A DNA stretch of 49,688 nt from Acidimicrobiales bacterium. Lineage in GTDB: Bacteria; Actinomycetota; Acidimicrobiia; Acidimicrobiales; Ilumatobacteraceae. Made by a program: the position numbers and the translations under genes. How positions within the stretch are numbered: the stretch's first letter is position 1; every line of letters begins with the position of its first letter. The notes beneath the pieces were generated by a model. That model worked only from the letters and a program-made list of their open reading frames with translations, had not been told where the DNA came from and made no database searches. Positions 28,024-37,532 of this stretch are shown one piece after another. The stretch lies in assembly GCA_947465505.1 (NCBI GenBank), contig CANIBN010000002.1, positions 1 to 49,688 on the forward strand. Direction: 5' to 3'.

Positions 28024-29121
28024 TCACTTCAGGAACGAGGGGACGTCAAAATCGTCGTCGCCATCATCGAGCGGGTCACGCTGGGGTTCGTCGGAGAACA
28101 GTTCCTTGATGGAGCTCGCCTTCGAGGGGCTGTCGACTGCCTTCAGTGAGGGGGTCTTTGCCGTTGCGGAATCCCAGCGGTCGAAGCCCGCAGCGATGAC
28201 CGTGACCTTCACTTCGTCACCCATCTCGTCGTCGATGACGGTGCCGAAGATGATGTTGGCATCAGGGTGCGCCACGCCCTGAATAATCTCGGCAGCGGCA
28301 TTCATCTCGAACAGGCCGAGATCGCTCGGTCCCGTGATGTTGAGCAGGATGCCGCGTGCGCCATCGATGGTGCTCTCGAGCAACGGACTGCTGATGGCCG
28401 CCTTTGCGGCAGCAGTTGCACGATTATCGCCGTTCGCCTGCCCGATACCCATGAGTGCCGTGCCGGCGTTCTGCAGGATCATCTTGACGTCCGCGAAGTC
28501 GGTGTTGATGAGGCCGGGAGTGGTGATGAGGTTCGTGATGCCAGAGACACCTTGGAGGAGCACCTCGTCGGCCATTTTGAAGGCGTTGAGCACGCTCGTC
28601 TTGTCGTTCGACACCGTGAGCAAGCGATCGTTGGGGATCACGATGATCGTGTCCACCTTCTCGCGGAGCTTCTGGATTCCCGTCTCTGCCTGGACAGCGC
28701 GGCGACGGCCCTCGAACGCGAACGGACGGGTGACAACGCCGATGGTGAGCGCACCGAGGCTGCGGGCGATCTCCGAGATCACCGGGGCTGCGCCCGTACC
28801 CGTTCCACCACCCTCGCCTGCGGTAATGAACACCATGTCGGCGCCCTTGATGACCTCTTCGATCTCATCGCGATGGGCCTCGGCAGCAGCGCGCCCAACC
28901 TCGGGATCGCTGCCAGCACCAAGTCCGCGCGTGAGGTCGCGGCCAACGTCGAGTTTGACGTCGGCGTCACTCATCAGCAACGCCTGAGCGTCGGTGTTCA
29001 CGGCAACGAACTCGACACCCTTCAGGCCAGCGTCGATCATGCGGTTCACGGCGTTGACGCCGCCGCCGCCCACGCCGACCACTTTGATGACGGCGAGATA
29101 GTTCTGGGGTGATCCGGCCAT
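28024..29121 (-). CDS. ftsZ: Cell division GTPase FtsZ
   Basis: Tubulin-like GTPase forming the division ring, 365 residues. The GTP-binding signature GGGTGTG is at residues 104-110, with [15 protein letters not shown] near the N-terminus and NTDAQAL after it. The T7-loop region and the C-terminal peptide [10 protein letters not shown], the binding site for SepF and other partners, are present. GGAGG eight bases before ATG 29121 fixes the start. The 113 bases between ftsQ and ftsZ probably hold an additional ftsZ promoter; I could not identify it with confidence. Confidence 0.98.
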   Translation of the reverse strand: MAGSPQNYLAVIKVVGVGGGGVNAVNRMIDAGLKGVEFVAVNTDAQALLMSDADVKLDVGRDLTRGLGAGSDPEVGRAAAEAHRDEIEEVIKGADMVFITAGEGGGTGTGAAPVISEIARSLGALTIGVVTRPFAFEGRRRAVQAETGIQKLREKVDTIIVIPNDRLLTVSNDKTSVLNAFKMADEVLLQGVSGITNLITTPGLINTDFADVKMILQNAGTALMGIGQANGDNRATAAAKAAISSPLLESTIDGARGILLNITGPSDLGLFEMNAAAEIIQGVAHPDANIIFGTVIDDEMGDEVKVTVIAAGFDRWDSATAKTPSLKAVDSPSKASSIKELFSDEPQRDPLDDGDDDFDVPSFLK

Positions 29122-29234
29122 CAGGCGTTCCTCCGGGCGTGGGTCATTGGGTCATTCTCCCACGAAACGGCCCGCGGGAGGTGTCTTTCGAATGAGGACA
29201 CGACAGGTTAGAGCCCCGGTCAGGAGATCGCGCG

Positions 29235-30362
29235 TCAGGCGTTCGAGGTGGTGATGAGGTCTGCCTTGCAGGCCGTGATCCGGCCGGGAGGAGCCTGTTT
29301 CGGGTCCACCTTGGTGTTGATGAACGCAGTGAGTGACACGATCTGGAGCACGTCAAGGTTCTTGGCCGCACACAACTCCACCAGAGTGTCGCCCCGCTTG
29401 TTGATGGCGAGCGTCATCGACACGTTGAACTGTTGGTCCACCTCAAACACCTTGACGAGGTCACGCAATGCCGACGGCAGCGCCGTCACCAGCTGAGCGA
29501 CCTTGCCGTATTCGGGGGCAGTCTCACCGGCCTTGAGGCTCGGGCCCGCTCCATAGATCGCCATGTAGTCCACGGGACGACCCTCGAACACGTCGATCAC
29601 TCGACCCTCGATGTCGATTGGCCTCCACTGATTGTCCTCCCCCAGGTATGCGGCGACCGGGGTGCGTTCGGCGATCTGGATCAGCACCGTGTGTGGGAAC
29701 TTCATCTCCACCGTTGCGTATTTCACCCAGGGCAAGGCGGCAAGTCGGCGCTTCACCCCGTCTAGATCGGCCGTGAGAATCGGCTTGTGCCAGACACTCG
29801 AGGTGATCTCGTTCACCTGTTCCTGATCGGTGTAGACGATGCCCGACACCTTGATCTTGTTGATTCCGAAGAGCGGCGTCGAGAGAACGAGCGCAGAAAT
29901 GATCACCAAAAGCACTGCCCCGCCGAGCACAGCCGACCAGACGATCCGGCGACGTCCGGCGCGTTGGCTCACCGCAAGACGTCGGGCCTTCAGACGAGGG
30001 TGTACCCGGGGACCGCGGGCATCGTCGGGCGAGCGAGACGATTGGGCGGTGTAACTGGCATCCGGGAGTTCGTCGTCTCCCTCCTTGCCGATAACGATGA
30101 CGCGGGCGCCGGTTCGGTCGCCCGTCGCATCGTGCGTTTCACCCTCGGGCAACGGAACGTTGACCAGAGTTGTTGCTGCGGTATCGGCGCCGGGTACGAC
30201 CATGACCTCTGTCGGACGCGATCCCGTAGACCGTGTGTCCTCCGGAAGCGGGATCAGTAGCGGATCGATGGTCGGACCCGAACCCGGTGCGGCATCAAGC
30301 GCAGGTTCGCCGATGACCACAGTCCGACGCTTCGGGGTGGTGGATTGCTCCTCGTCGCTCAC
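29235..30362 (-). CDS. ftsQ: Cell division protein FtsQ
   Basis: Bitopic divisome protein of 375 residues. A long, disordered cytoplasmic N-terminus (about 130 residues) precedes one membrane helix (IVWSAVLGGAVLLVIISALV). The POTRA domain follows (FGINKIKVSGIVYTDQEQV and LAALPWVKYATVEMKFPHT), then the FtsQ beta domain (RTPVAAYLGEDNQWRPID). It starts with GTG and overlaps the murB stop by four bases (GTGA), so translation is coupled. It is the last gene of the tightly overlapped cluster before ftsZ. Confidence 0.93.
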   Translation of the reverse strand: MSDEEQSTTPKRRTVVIGEPALDAAPGSGPTIDPLLIPLPEDTRSTGSRPTEVMVVPGADTAATTLVNVPLPEGETHDATGDRTGARVIVIGKEGDDELPDASYTAQSSRSPDDARGPRVHPRLKARRLAVSQRAGRRRIVWSAVLGGAVLLVIISALVLSTPLFGINKIKVSGIVYTDQEQVNEITSSVWHKPILTADLDGVKRRLAALPWVKYATVEMKFPHTVLIQIAERTPVAAYLGEDNQWRPIDIEGRVIDVFEGRPVDYMAIYGAGPSLKAGETAPEYGKVAQLVTALPSALRDLVKVFEVDQQFNVSMTLAINKRGDTLVELCAAKNLDVLQIVSLTAFINTKVDPKQAPPGRITACKADLITTSNA

Positions 30363-31294
30363 GACGCGACCTCGTCAAACCCCACGAGACGGATCTCGCT
30401 TCGCAGGCGAATTCCTCGCTCTGTCCAGACCCGTTCCCTCACGTACTCGATCACCGCTCGGACGTCGGCTGCTGTCCCACCCTCGGTGGCCTGGATGAAG
30501 TTCGCGTGCTTGTCCGAGACGTATGCGGAGCCGATACGCAGCCCGCGCAGACCGAGCTCGTCAATGACCTGGCCTGCCGCCAGTTCTCCGGGAATGGGAT
30601 TCACGAACACCGAACCTGCATTCTGGCCGCCCGGCTGGTGCTCGCGGCGCCACCGGACGATCTCGGCGAGTTCGCGCTCCCCCACTGCGATGTCACCGTG
30701 CCGGAGGGAGAAGCGTGCCGCCACAACAACCTGTTCATCGCGAAGGTCCGAACCGCGAAACCTCAACGCGACCGCATCGGCCGCCAGCCTGGAATAGACC
30801 CCCGACCGAAGGTCGAAAATGTCGACATCAGCCAACGACGCAGCGACATCGGAACCATGGCCCCCGGCGTTCATCCGAACGCCCCCGCCAACTGATCCCG
30901 GAACACCAACAGCCCACTCGAGCCCGGTGAGTCCAGCAGCAACGGTACGTCTCGCGAGGACTGGCAACAGGGTGAACCCGCCAGCAGTCACCTCGGTGCC
31001 CCGTACCTCAATCTCGGCGAAAGCGTCCCCGAAGGACACTGCCAGACCATCGAATCCGGCGTCTGCGACGAGGAGGTTCGAGCCACGCCCCACGACGAGG
31101 ATCGCAAGACCGGTGTCGCTCGCTACTCGATGCACAGCGACCAACTGATCGGGGTGCTCAACTCGAACGAAGACTCGCGCCGCGCCACCGACGCGGTACG
31201 TCGACAGCGGGGCGAGCGGCACTTCGCGTTGAGCGAGCTCCCCGAGCGCCGCTACGGCCCGATCGACAGCCTCGGCGACGGCGCTGCTGGTCAC
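30359..31294 (-). CDS. murB: UDP-N-acetylenolpyruvoylglucosamine reductase
   Basis: FAD enzyme that reduces UDP-GlcNAc-enolpyruvate to UDP-MurNAc with NADPH. The 311-residue protein has the FAD-binding motifs VGRGSNLLVADAGFDGLAV and GLEWAVGVPGSVGGGVRMNAG, and the catalytic serine in NAGSVFVNP. The C-terminal AYVSDKHANFIQ is typical. It starts with GTG overlapping murC by four bases (GTGA) and overlaps ftsQ likewise. A murC-murB-ftsQ order is common in Gram-positive dcw clusters. Confidence 0.95.
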   Translation of the reverse strand: MTSSAVAEAVDRAVAALGELAQREVPLAPLSTYRVGGAARVFVRVEHPDQLVAVHRVASDTGLAILVVGRGSNLLVADAGFDGLAVSFGDAFAEIEVRGTEVTAGGFTLLPVLARRTVAAGLTGLEWAVGVPGSVGGGVRMNAGGHGSDVAASLADVDIFDLRSGVYSRLAADAVALRFRGSDLRDEQVVVAARFSLRHGDIAVGERELAEIVRWRREHQPGGQNAGSVFVNPIPGELAAGQVIDELGLRGLRIGSAYVSDKHANFIQATEGGTAADVRAVIEYVRERVWTERGIRLRSEIRLVGFDEVAS

Positions 31295-32712
31295 CGCTGC
31301 GTCCGTTCCGCGTCCAATTCCGATCGGCGGGCGATCACCTCGGACGGAAGGCTCGCCACATCGCCACAGCCCATCGACACGCAGACGTCACCCGGACGGA
31401 CCTCTCGTGCAAGGAACTCGATGAGGTCGTGTCTGCGAGGGAGCCACACCACCTGCTGGTACGGATGCGCGTCGAGAATCGCGTTGACCACCAGCTTTCC
31501 GGTGACGCCAGGAATCGGGGCATCGCCAGAGGGATAGATGTCGGTAATCACCGCGAGGTCAGCCCCGACGAAGGCATCGCAATACTCGGGTGACATCAGG
31601 GCCATCCGTCGATAGCGGTTGGGCTGGAACACGGCAACGACCCGCGAGAAGCCATCACCGCTGGATCGAAGCGCGTCGATCACCGCAGAGATCTCGTTCG
31701 GGATATGCCCGTAGTCGTCGACGAAGGTCGCACCGCCGTGACGCCCACGGAAGTCGAGCCGTCGAGCAACACCCCCGAAGCGCTCGAGCGCCGCTCCGAT
31801 GGTGTCGAACGGGACGCCGAGTTCAGTCGCCATGGCGATGACCGAGGTGGCATTGAGGACGTTGTGCATCCCCCGAAGCGGAAGGTGCACCTCGCCGAGA
31901 CGTTCGCCCCGACGAGCGACGGCGAACTTCCAACTCCCAGACTCGGACTGTGCCTCGACGACGCGGTAATCGGCATCTGCGGAAACGCCGTAGGTGATGA
32001 CGCTCCGGGTGGAGGCGAGCCGCCGACAAATGTCGTCATCGACGCAGAGCACACGTGGACCGGCGATCTGGTCGAGGTATTGCTCGAAACCATCCACGAT
32101 GGCCTCGAATGAGCCGTAGTTCTCCAGATGGTCGACGTCGACGTTGGTGAGGATGGATGCCGCTAACGGAAGCTGTAGGTGTGTGAGGTCGCTCTCGTCT
32201 GCCTCGACCACAAGCCAATCGCCACCGGTCCATTGCGCACCGGTTCCGGTGTCGGTGACATCACCACCGATCACAAAGCTTGGCCGCATCCCTGCGGCGG
32301 CCAGTACCAGCATGAGCATGGAGGATGTTGTGGTCTTGCCGTGTGTGCCAGCAACCCCGACTGCTTGGGCCATCGCGCAGATGGAGGCGAGCATGCCCGC
32401 CCGATGCAGTGTGGGGATCCCCGCCGCCCGCGACGCCACGAGTTCGATGTTTCTCTCGGGGATCGCTGTCGAGTACGTGACGGCATCGCAACCCTCTACT
32501 ACGGCCCGGTCGTGCCCGATCTGTACGGCAACACCCGCGCTGCGGAGTCGGTCGAGCACTGGTACTTCACGCAGGTCACTCCCCGACACCGTGTGCCCCA
32601 TCTCAGCGAGCACCAGCGCAAGCGCGCTCATGCCCGGCCCACCGACACCCACGACGTGGAAACGACCGGGCCGCGAGAGATCGAGTGGAGCAATGGGCCT
32701 TCGGTTACTCAC
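31291..32712 (-). CDS. murC: UDP-N-acetylmuramate--L-alanine ligase
   Basis: Mur ligase adding L-alanine to UDP-MurNAc, 473 residues from GTG 32712. Motifs are VGVGGPGMSALALVL (UDP-binding start), GVAGTHGKTTTSSML (ATP phosphate loop), the region ILTNVDVDHLENYGS, and DDYGHIPNE. The open frame extends to 32826 but that part lies inside murG; GTG 32712 overlaps the murG stop as GTGAGTAA (eight bases). GPGMS in place of the usual GIGGAGMSG motif is a mild deviation. Confidence 0.95.
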   Translation of the reverse strand: MSNRRPIAPLDLSRPGRFHVVGVGGPGMSALALVLAEMGHTVSGSDLREVPVLDRLRSAGVAVQIGHDRAVVEGCDAVTYSTAIPERNIELVASRAAGIPTLHRAGMLASICAMAQAVGVAGTHGKTTTSSMLMLVLAAAGMRPSFVIGGDVTDTGTGAQWTGGDWLVVEADESDLTHLQLPLAASILTNVDVDHLENYGSFEAIVDGFEQYLDQIAGPRVLCVDDDICRRLASTRSVITYGVSADADYRVVEAQSESGSWKFAVARRGERLGEVHLPLRGMHNVLNATSVIAMATELGVPFDTIGAALERFGGVARRLDFRGRHGGATFVDDYGHIPNEISAVIDALRSSGDGFSRVVAVFQPNRYRRMALMSPEYCDAFVGADLAVITDIYPSGDAPIPGVTGKLVVNAILDAHPYQQVVWLPRRHDLIEFLAREVRPGDVCVSMGCGDVASLPSEVIARRSELDAERTQR

Positions 32713-33826
32713 GGCCGACAGCCTCGATGAGTCGCGCCAGCGAGCGGCTGCGGTGTTTGGTCCCCGCTTCCCGCGCAGCGAGCGCCAGGGCAGATCGGGT
32801 CGCTGCATCGGAGACGAGGCGATCAACCTCTAGAGCGAACCGGGCGGGCGTCAACTGAGCCTCGGAGACCAGCACGGCGCCTCCCTGGTCGGATAGCCAA
32901 CGGACGTTCTCCGTCTGATGATCTTCGGCGGCACCGGCCCACGGAACAAGTATCGAGGGAACCCCCACAGCAGCGACCTCACATACCGTGCTTGCTCCAC
33001 CCCGACCCACGATCAGATCGGCAGCCGCGTACACAGAGGGCATCCTCGACTCAAAGCCGACCACGTCGTACAGAATGCCAGTCGAGCCATCGCGAGCGCT
33101 GGGCATCGAAGCAACAAATCGCTCCCCACAGAGATGACGGACAGCCAGATCCTTTCGCTCGGCGTGGGTGTCGATGTAGGCCGCGACAGCATCGTTGAGC
33201 ACACCCGACCCGAGCGAACCCCCCATGATCACGACGAGGAAGCGGTCCTCGGGCACGCCGAGTTCGCGACGCGCGGCATCACGATCGCGGGAACGGTCCA
33301 CCTCAACGATGGCTCGACGGAGCGGCGCCCCGGTGTACACAGCATGGGGCAACGGTGAATCAGGAAACGCCACGGCACAGGCCGCCGCACGCCCTGCAGC
33401 GAGTCGACTCGCTCTGCCCGGACGCTTGTCGTAACTCACCACGACGACGGGAATGTCGAGACGTCGTGCTGCAAGCACGGCAGGAAGGCTCGCATAGCCC
33501 CCAACCGAGACCACCACGGACGGCTTCAGTTCACCCAGCAGTCGGATAGCCGCCTTGCGGGCGGAGAGCATCTTGACGAGGAATGCAACGTTGTGCCTCA
33601 ACGCAGAGCGGGAGAGCGATCGCTTCAGGCCCACGACATCGAAGTAGGTATGCGGGAAACCGGACTCCGGGAGCAGTTGCACCTCAACGCCACGCCGGGC
33701 GCCCATGTAGTGAATCTCGCTCGGATCGTGACCGAGCGAGACCAAGCCCTCCGCGACGGCAAGCGCCGGGAGCACGTGGCCGGCCGTGCCACCGCCGGCA
33801 ACGACTGCAAAGACCTGAGTGCTCAT
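32705..33826 (-). CDS. murG: Undecaprenyl-PP-MurNAc-pentapeptide GlcNAc transferase
   Basis: Peripheral membrane glycosyltransferase that makes lipid II from lipid I, 373 residues. The N-terminal glycine-rich GGGTAGHVLPALAVAEGL, SVGGYASLPAVLAAR, and the second-domain VIMGGSLGSGVLNDAV and GRGGASTVCEVAAVGVPSI are seen in the usual order. ATG 33826 overlaps the ftsW stop by four bases (ATGA). Confidence 0.95.
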   Translation of the reverse strand: MSTQVFAVVAGGGTAGHVLPALAVAEGLVSLGHDPSEIHYMGARRGVEVQLLPESGFPHTYFDVVGLKRSLSRSALRHNVAFLVKMLSARKAAIRLLGELKPSVVVSVGGYASLPAVLAARRLDIPVVVVSYDKRPGRASRLAAGRAAACAVAFPDSPLPHAVYTGAPLRRAIVEVDRSRDRDAARRELGVPEDRFLVVIMGGSLGSGVLNDAVAAYIDTHAERKDLAVRHLCGERFVASMPSARDGSTGILYDVVGFESRMPSVYAAADLIVGRGGASTVCEVAAVGVPSILVPWAGAAEDHQTENVRWLSDQGGAVLVSEAQLTPARFALEVDRLVSDAATRSALALAAREAGTKHRSRSLARLIEAVGRE

Positions 33827-35016
33827 CGTCCGTTACGGGCCACGTTGAGCAGCAGGCCGCCTGCAGCCATCAGGGCCAGGAGCGAGGAACCGCCGTAGGA
33901 AAGGAACGGGAGGGTGAGACCGGTAACCGGCATCATGCCGACCACGCCGCCAACGTTGATCACAGACTGAATCCCGATCCATGCCACCACGCCACCCGCA
34001 ACGAGCGAACCGAAACGGTCACGGCTCGCCATGGAGACGAGTGTGCCCGCCCAGGCGAGCGCTACATACGCGCCGAGGACTGCGAAGACGCCGAGAAAGC
34101 CGAGTTCCTCGGCAAGCACGGCAAAGATGAAGTCAGAGTGGGCGAGCGGAACGTAGCCCCACTTGCCTGAACCAGCGCCAACACCGCTCCCCGTGAACCC
34201 GCCATTGGAGATGCTCAGGATCGACTGCCAGGTCTGATAGCCGTCGCCCTCTCTGCTGTTCATCAGGTCGAGGAAGGCAGTCCAACGTTGACGCCGGTAT
34301 GGGGTGCTGAGCGCGAAGGCAACAGCCACACCACTCAGCCCTGTGGACACCCCCGCCATCGGGAGCAGCGGAGCCCCACCGAGGAAGAGCACGGAAAGCC
34401 CCACCGAACCGAGCACGATCGCCGAGCCAAGGTCGTTCTGGGCGATCATCATCACAGCGCCGAGTCCGATCACGCTCAGACACGGAAGCATGACTTGTTT
34501 GAGTTCACCCATACGGCTGCCGCGTCGGGCGATCACATCCGCAACGACGAGGAGCACGGCCAGCTTGAGGAACTCAGACGGCTGGAACACGATCGGCCCG
34601 ATTCCTACCCAGGCGCGGGCTCCGCGAACGGACACACCAATACCTGGGACGAATGGAACGAGCATGAGCCCCATCGCCACGAGCCAGAACGTCCTGCAGA
34701 ACATTCGCACACGGCGAAGGGGTGTGCGGAGTGCGACCCACATGCCGAGCATGCCGACGATGGCCCAGATCACCTGCCGCTGGAAGTAGCGCCACGGTGA
34801 GTTACCGGCCTGGAACTGCGTAATCGATGAGGACGAGAGCACCATGACGAGCCCGAGCGGCACGAGAACCGCTATCACCATGGCGATGACGTAGTAACTG
34901 ATCGGCAGCGGCGCCGTCTCGACAACGTTTCTGCCCGACGGATGGCGGCGTCGCGATGCCATCGCGGCACGGCGAAGGTGGCGAGCGGAGGCGAGTTCGG
35001 ACGTGGTCGCTGTCAT
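33823..35016 (-). CDS. ftsW: SEDS peptidoglycan polymerase FtsW
   Basis: Polytopic membrane glycosyltransferase of 397 residues with about ten hydrophobic segments, polymerising lipid II at the septum with FtsI. SEDS motifs include GVGAGSGKWGYVPLAHSDFI, AVLAEELGFLG and TGLTLPFLSYGGSSLLA. An N-terminal cytoplasmic tail rich in Arg/His precedes the first helix. AGGGGG five bases before ATG 35016 supports the start. It is placed between mraY and murG, as is usual apart from the missing murD. Confidence 0.95.
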   Translation of the reverse strand: MTATTSELASARHLRRAAMASRRRHPSGRNVVETAPLPISYYVIAMVIAVLVPLGLVMVLSSSSITQFQAGNSPWRYFQRQVIWAIVGMLGMWVALRTPLRRVRMFCRTFWLVAMGLMLVPFVPGIGVSVRGARAWVGIGPIVFQPSEFLKLAVLLVVADVIARRGSRMGELKQVMLPCLSVIGLGAVMMIAQNDLGSAIVLGSVGLSVLFLGGAPLLPMAGVSTGLSGVAVAFALSTPYRRQRWTAFLDLMNSREGDGYQTWQSILSISNGGFTGSGVGAGSGKWGYVPLAHSDFIFAVLAEELGFLGVFAVLGAYVALAWAGTLVSMASRDRFGSLVAGGVVAWIGIQSVINVGGVVGMMPVTGLTLPFLSYGGSSLLALMAAGGLLLNVARNGR

Positions 35017-35025
35017 CGCGTCCCC

Positions 35026-36099
35026 CTACCCCTGCACGTGAACGAAGTCGGCGATGAACAACGCAAGCGCTGCGGCAACGCAGAGGCCCGAGATGATCCA
35101 GAACCGGATGATGACGGTGGTCTCGGGCCAGCCCGACAGTTCGAAGTGATGATGGATCGGCGACATCTTGAACAGTCGCTTGCGCCTGCCAGTCGCCCGG
35201 AAGTATCCCATCTGGACAGCGACCGAGCCGATCTCCATCACATTCAGGCCGCAGATGAGGATCAGCAGGAGATGTGTATCGGTGGTGATGGCGAGCATCG
35301 AGAGCGCGGCACCAATGCCGAGCGCGCCCACGTCGCCCATGAAGATGCGCGCTGGCGCCGCGTTCCACCACAGGAAGCCGATACACGCGCCGGCAAAAGC
35401 TGCGCCCACGACCGCCAGGTCAAGTGGGTTTACCACCCCACCGCGAACCCCCGCCTTGAAGGCGTAGATACCGGGGTTGCGGAACGCCCAATACGCGATG
35501 ATCGTGAACGCGGCGAATCCCAGGATGGCGGAGCCACCGGCCAGGCCATCAAGTCCGTCGGTGACATTCACGGCGTTCGTCGTGGCAAAGATGATGAAGC
35601 CCGTCCAGATCACCCAAATCACGAGGTGAAGGTGCCAACCCGGGTTGTCATGACGTGTGAACGACAAGGTTCGGGACACGTTGGTCGTGAGTGCCAACAG
35701 CAGGGCAAGTCCGATGCTGATGGCAAAGGTGACGTAGCCCTTCACTTTCCAGAACACGCCGCGATTGCGTCCCTTGCGGACCTTCGCGAGATCGTCTGCC
35801 AGTCCGAGAAGCGCCATCACCACAACGGCGAGCAGCATGATCATCGCCTGATCCGAGAACACCACACCGCGACGTATGTGGGTGACCACATAGCCAACGA
35901 TGGCCGAGAGCACGATGGCGATCCCGCCCATGGTGGGGGTGCCGTGCTTGTGACCGTGGTCGGCGACCACAGCATTGTTCTCGTCCTTGGTCAGGATGGG
36001 TTGACCCTTGCCGAGATTCTTGAAGAAGCGGATGAGGAATCGGGTCGAGAGCAGCGAGGCGACGAGCGAAACCGCCCCAGAGAGAAAGATGGCAATCAC
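35026..36099 (-). CDS. mraY: Phospho-MurNAc-pentapeptide translocase
   Basis: Integral membrane enzyme that makes lipid I from UDP-MurNAc-pentapeptide and undecaprenyl phosphate, 357 residues with about ten membrane segments. Motifs include GTPTMGGIAIVLSA, GLADDLAKVRKGRN, TTNAVNVTDGLDGLAGG, FMGDVGALGIGA and the late HHHFELSGWPETTVIIRFW. The start GTG overlaps the murE stop by four bases (GTGA). murF and murD, which normally flank mraY, are absent. Confidence 0.96.
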   Translation of the reverse strand: MIAIFLSGAVSLVASLLSTRFLIRFFKNLGKGQPILTKDENNAVVADHGHKHGTPTMGGIAIVLSAIVGYVVTHIRRGVVFSDQAMIMLLAVVVMALLGLADDLAKVRKGRNRGVFWKVKGYVTFAISIGLALLLALTTNVSRTLSFTRHDNPGWHLHLVIWVIWTGFIIFATTNAVNVTDGLDGLAGGSAILGFAAFTIIAYWAFRNPGIYAFKAGVRGGVVNPLDLAVVGAAFAGACIGFLWWNAAPARIFMGDVGALGIGAALSMLAITTDTHLLLILICGLNVMEIGSVAVQMGYFRATGRRKRLFKMSPIHHHFELSGWPETTVIIRFWIISGLCVAAALALFIADFVHVQG

Positions 36100-37532
36100 T
36101 GGAGTCCCTCCAGAATCCTGCGCGCCACCACTCGATCGTCGAACTCGCTCACTTGCTCACCAATCGTTTGGGTGGTCTCGTGACCCTTGCCGGCCAGCAC
36201 CACAACGTCCTCAGGTCTGGCGAGTCTAAATGCAGCCTCGATAGCGATGGCGCGATCTGGTTCGACGATCACGGCTTGCCGACTGTCTGACGGTACGCCG
36301 AGGAGAATCTCGTCAATAATGGCCCGCGGATCCTCGCTTCGGGGGTTATCCGAGGTCACGATCACGAGGTCAGCACCACTCGACGCCACACGCCCCATGT
36401 TGGGGCGCTTCGCTCGATCTCGATCGCCCCCGCATCCGAACACAACAATCACTCGCCCATCCGCCGCAACGTGACGCGCCGACGAAAGGACGGTGTCGAG
36501 GGCATCAGCCGTGTGTGCGTAGTCGACAATCACCACGAAGTCCTGGCCCGCCCGTACTGCCTCGAAGCGGCCGGGAATCGGGACTGCCTTCGACAGACCC
36601 GCGGCGATGTCCGCAACGCCCAGACCGAGGGTGACAGCGGTAGTCGCTGCCGCCAGCGAGTTTGAGAGATTGAAGATTCCGCCTACGGGGACGACCACAC
36701 GGGATCCACGCCACCGGTACGAGAGTTGATCAGCACCCACCTCGACATCGGAGAGTTCTCCCAGCGAATACGGCACGATCGGGATGTCTGCGCTGGCAGC
36801 AATCCTGCGCCCAGCCTCGTCGTCCACGTTCACCACACCGACGGAGGCCAAGGAAGGCCGGAACAGGCTCGCCTTGGCCTGGAAGTATCTCTCCATATCG
36901 CCATGCAGGTCGAGGTGGTCGTGGCCCAGGTTCGTGAACACGGCAGCGGCGAAATGCATGCCGTCGACCCGGTGCTGGACGAGTGCGTGAGAGGACACCT
37001 CCATCGCCACCGATGTCACTCCCGAGTCAGCGAGTTCCGCGAGGGTTCGTTGAAGGTCGGGCGCCTCGGGAGTCGTAAGCGTGCCGCCGATCGTCCCGAT
37101 CACAGCGGCGGGCCGTCCCACCGCCTCAAAGATGCTTCGCAAGAGGTGGGTGGTGGTCGTCTTTCCGTTGGTGCCGGTGACGCCGACGACCGCCATGCGG
37201 CGCGATGGGTCGCCATGGACCGCGCACGCGATCCTTGACATCGCCGCACGAACATCTGCAACAACCACCTGGGGTACGTCAACGTCGAGTTCGTGTTCGA
37301 CGATCAGTGCCGAGGCCCCTGCGGCCGCCACAAATGCGGCATCGGCGTGGCCATCATGACGACTCCCCCTGATGCAGCAGAACACTCCACCCGGCACGAC
37401 ATGACGGGAGTCCTGGGAGATCCCAGAGACGACGGTCATCGGGTCGCCAACAATCTGATACGCGCCCTCAAGTGACGCTCGTTCCACGATTGTCTGCAGG
37501 GTGGACTCTCGCCTCACTGCGGTCAACGTCAC
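36096..37532 (-). CDS. murE: UDP-MurNAc-L-Ala-D-Glu--diaminopimelate ligase
   Basis: Mur ligase adding the third residue of the stem peptide. The DNPRSEDP motif predicts meso-diaminopimelate as substrate. Other motifs are VVGVTGTNGKTTTTHLL (ATP loop), AMEVSSHALVQHRVDG, VFTNLGHDHLDLHGDMERY, and VVIVDYAHTADALDTVL. GTG 37532 gives a GTGA overlap with the ftsI stop, the pattern used throughout this cluster; ATG 37559 would lengthen it by nine residues and overlap ftsI by 31 bases. Confidence 0.95.
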   Translation of the reverse strand: MTLTAVRRESTLQTIVERASLEGAYQIVGDPMTVVSGISQDSRHVVPGGVFCCIRGSRHDGHADAAFVAAAGASALIVEHELDVDVPQVVVADVRAAMSRIACAVHGDPSRRMAVVGVTGTNGKTTTTHLLRSIFEAVGRPAAVIGTIGGTLTTPEAPDLQRTLAELADSGVTSVAMEVSSHALVQHRVDGMHFAAAVFTNLGHDHLDLHGDMERYFQAKASLFRPSLASVGVVNVDDEAGRRIAASADIPIVPYSLGELSDVEVGADQLSYRWRGSRVVVPVGGIFNLSNSLAAATTAVTLGLGVADIAAGLSKAVPIPGRFEAVRAGQDFVVIVDYAHTADALDTVLSSARHVAADGRVIVVFGCGGDRDRAKRPNMGRVASSGADLVIVTSDNPRSEDPRAIIDEILLGVPSDSRQAVIVEPDRAIAIEAAFRLARPEDVVVLAGKGHETTQTIGEQVSEFDDRVVARRILEGLQ

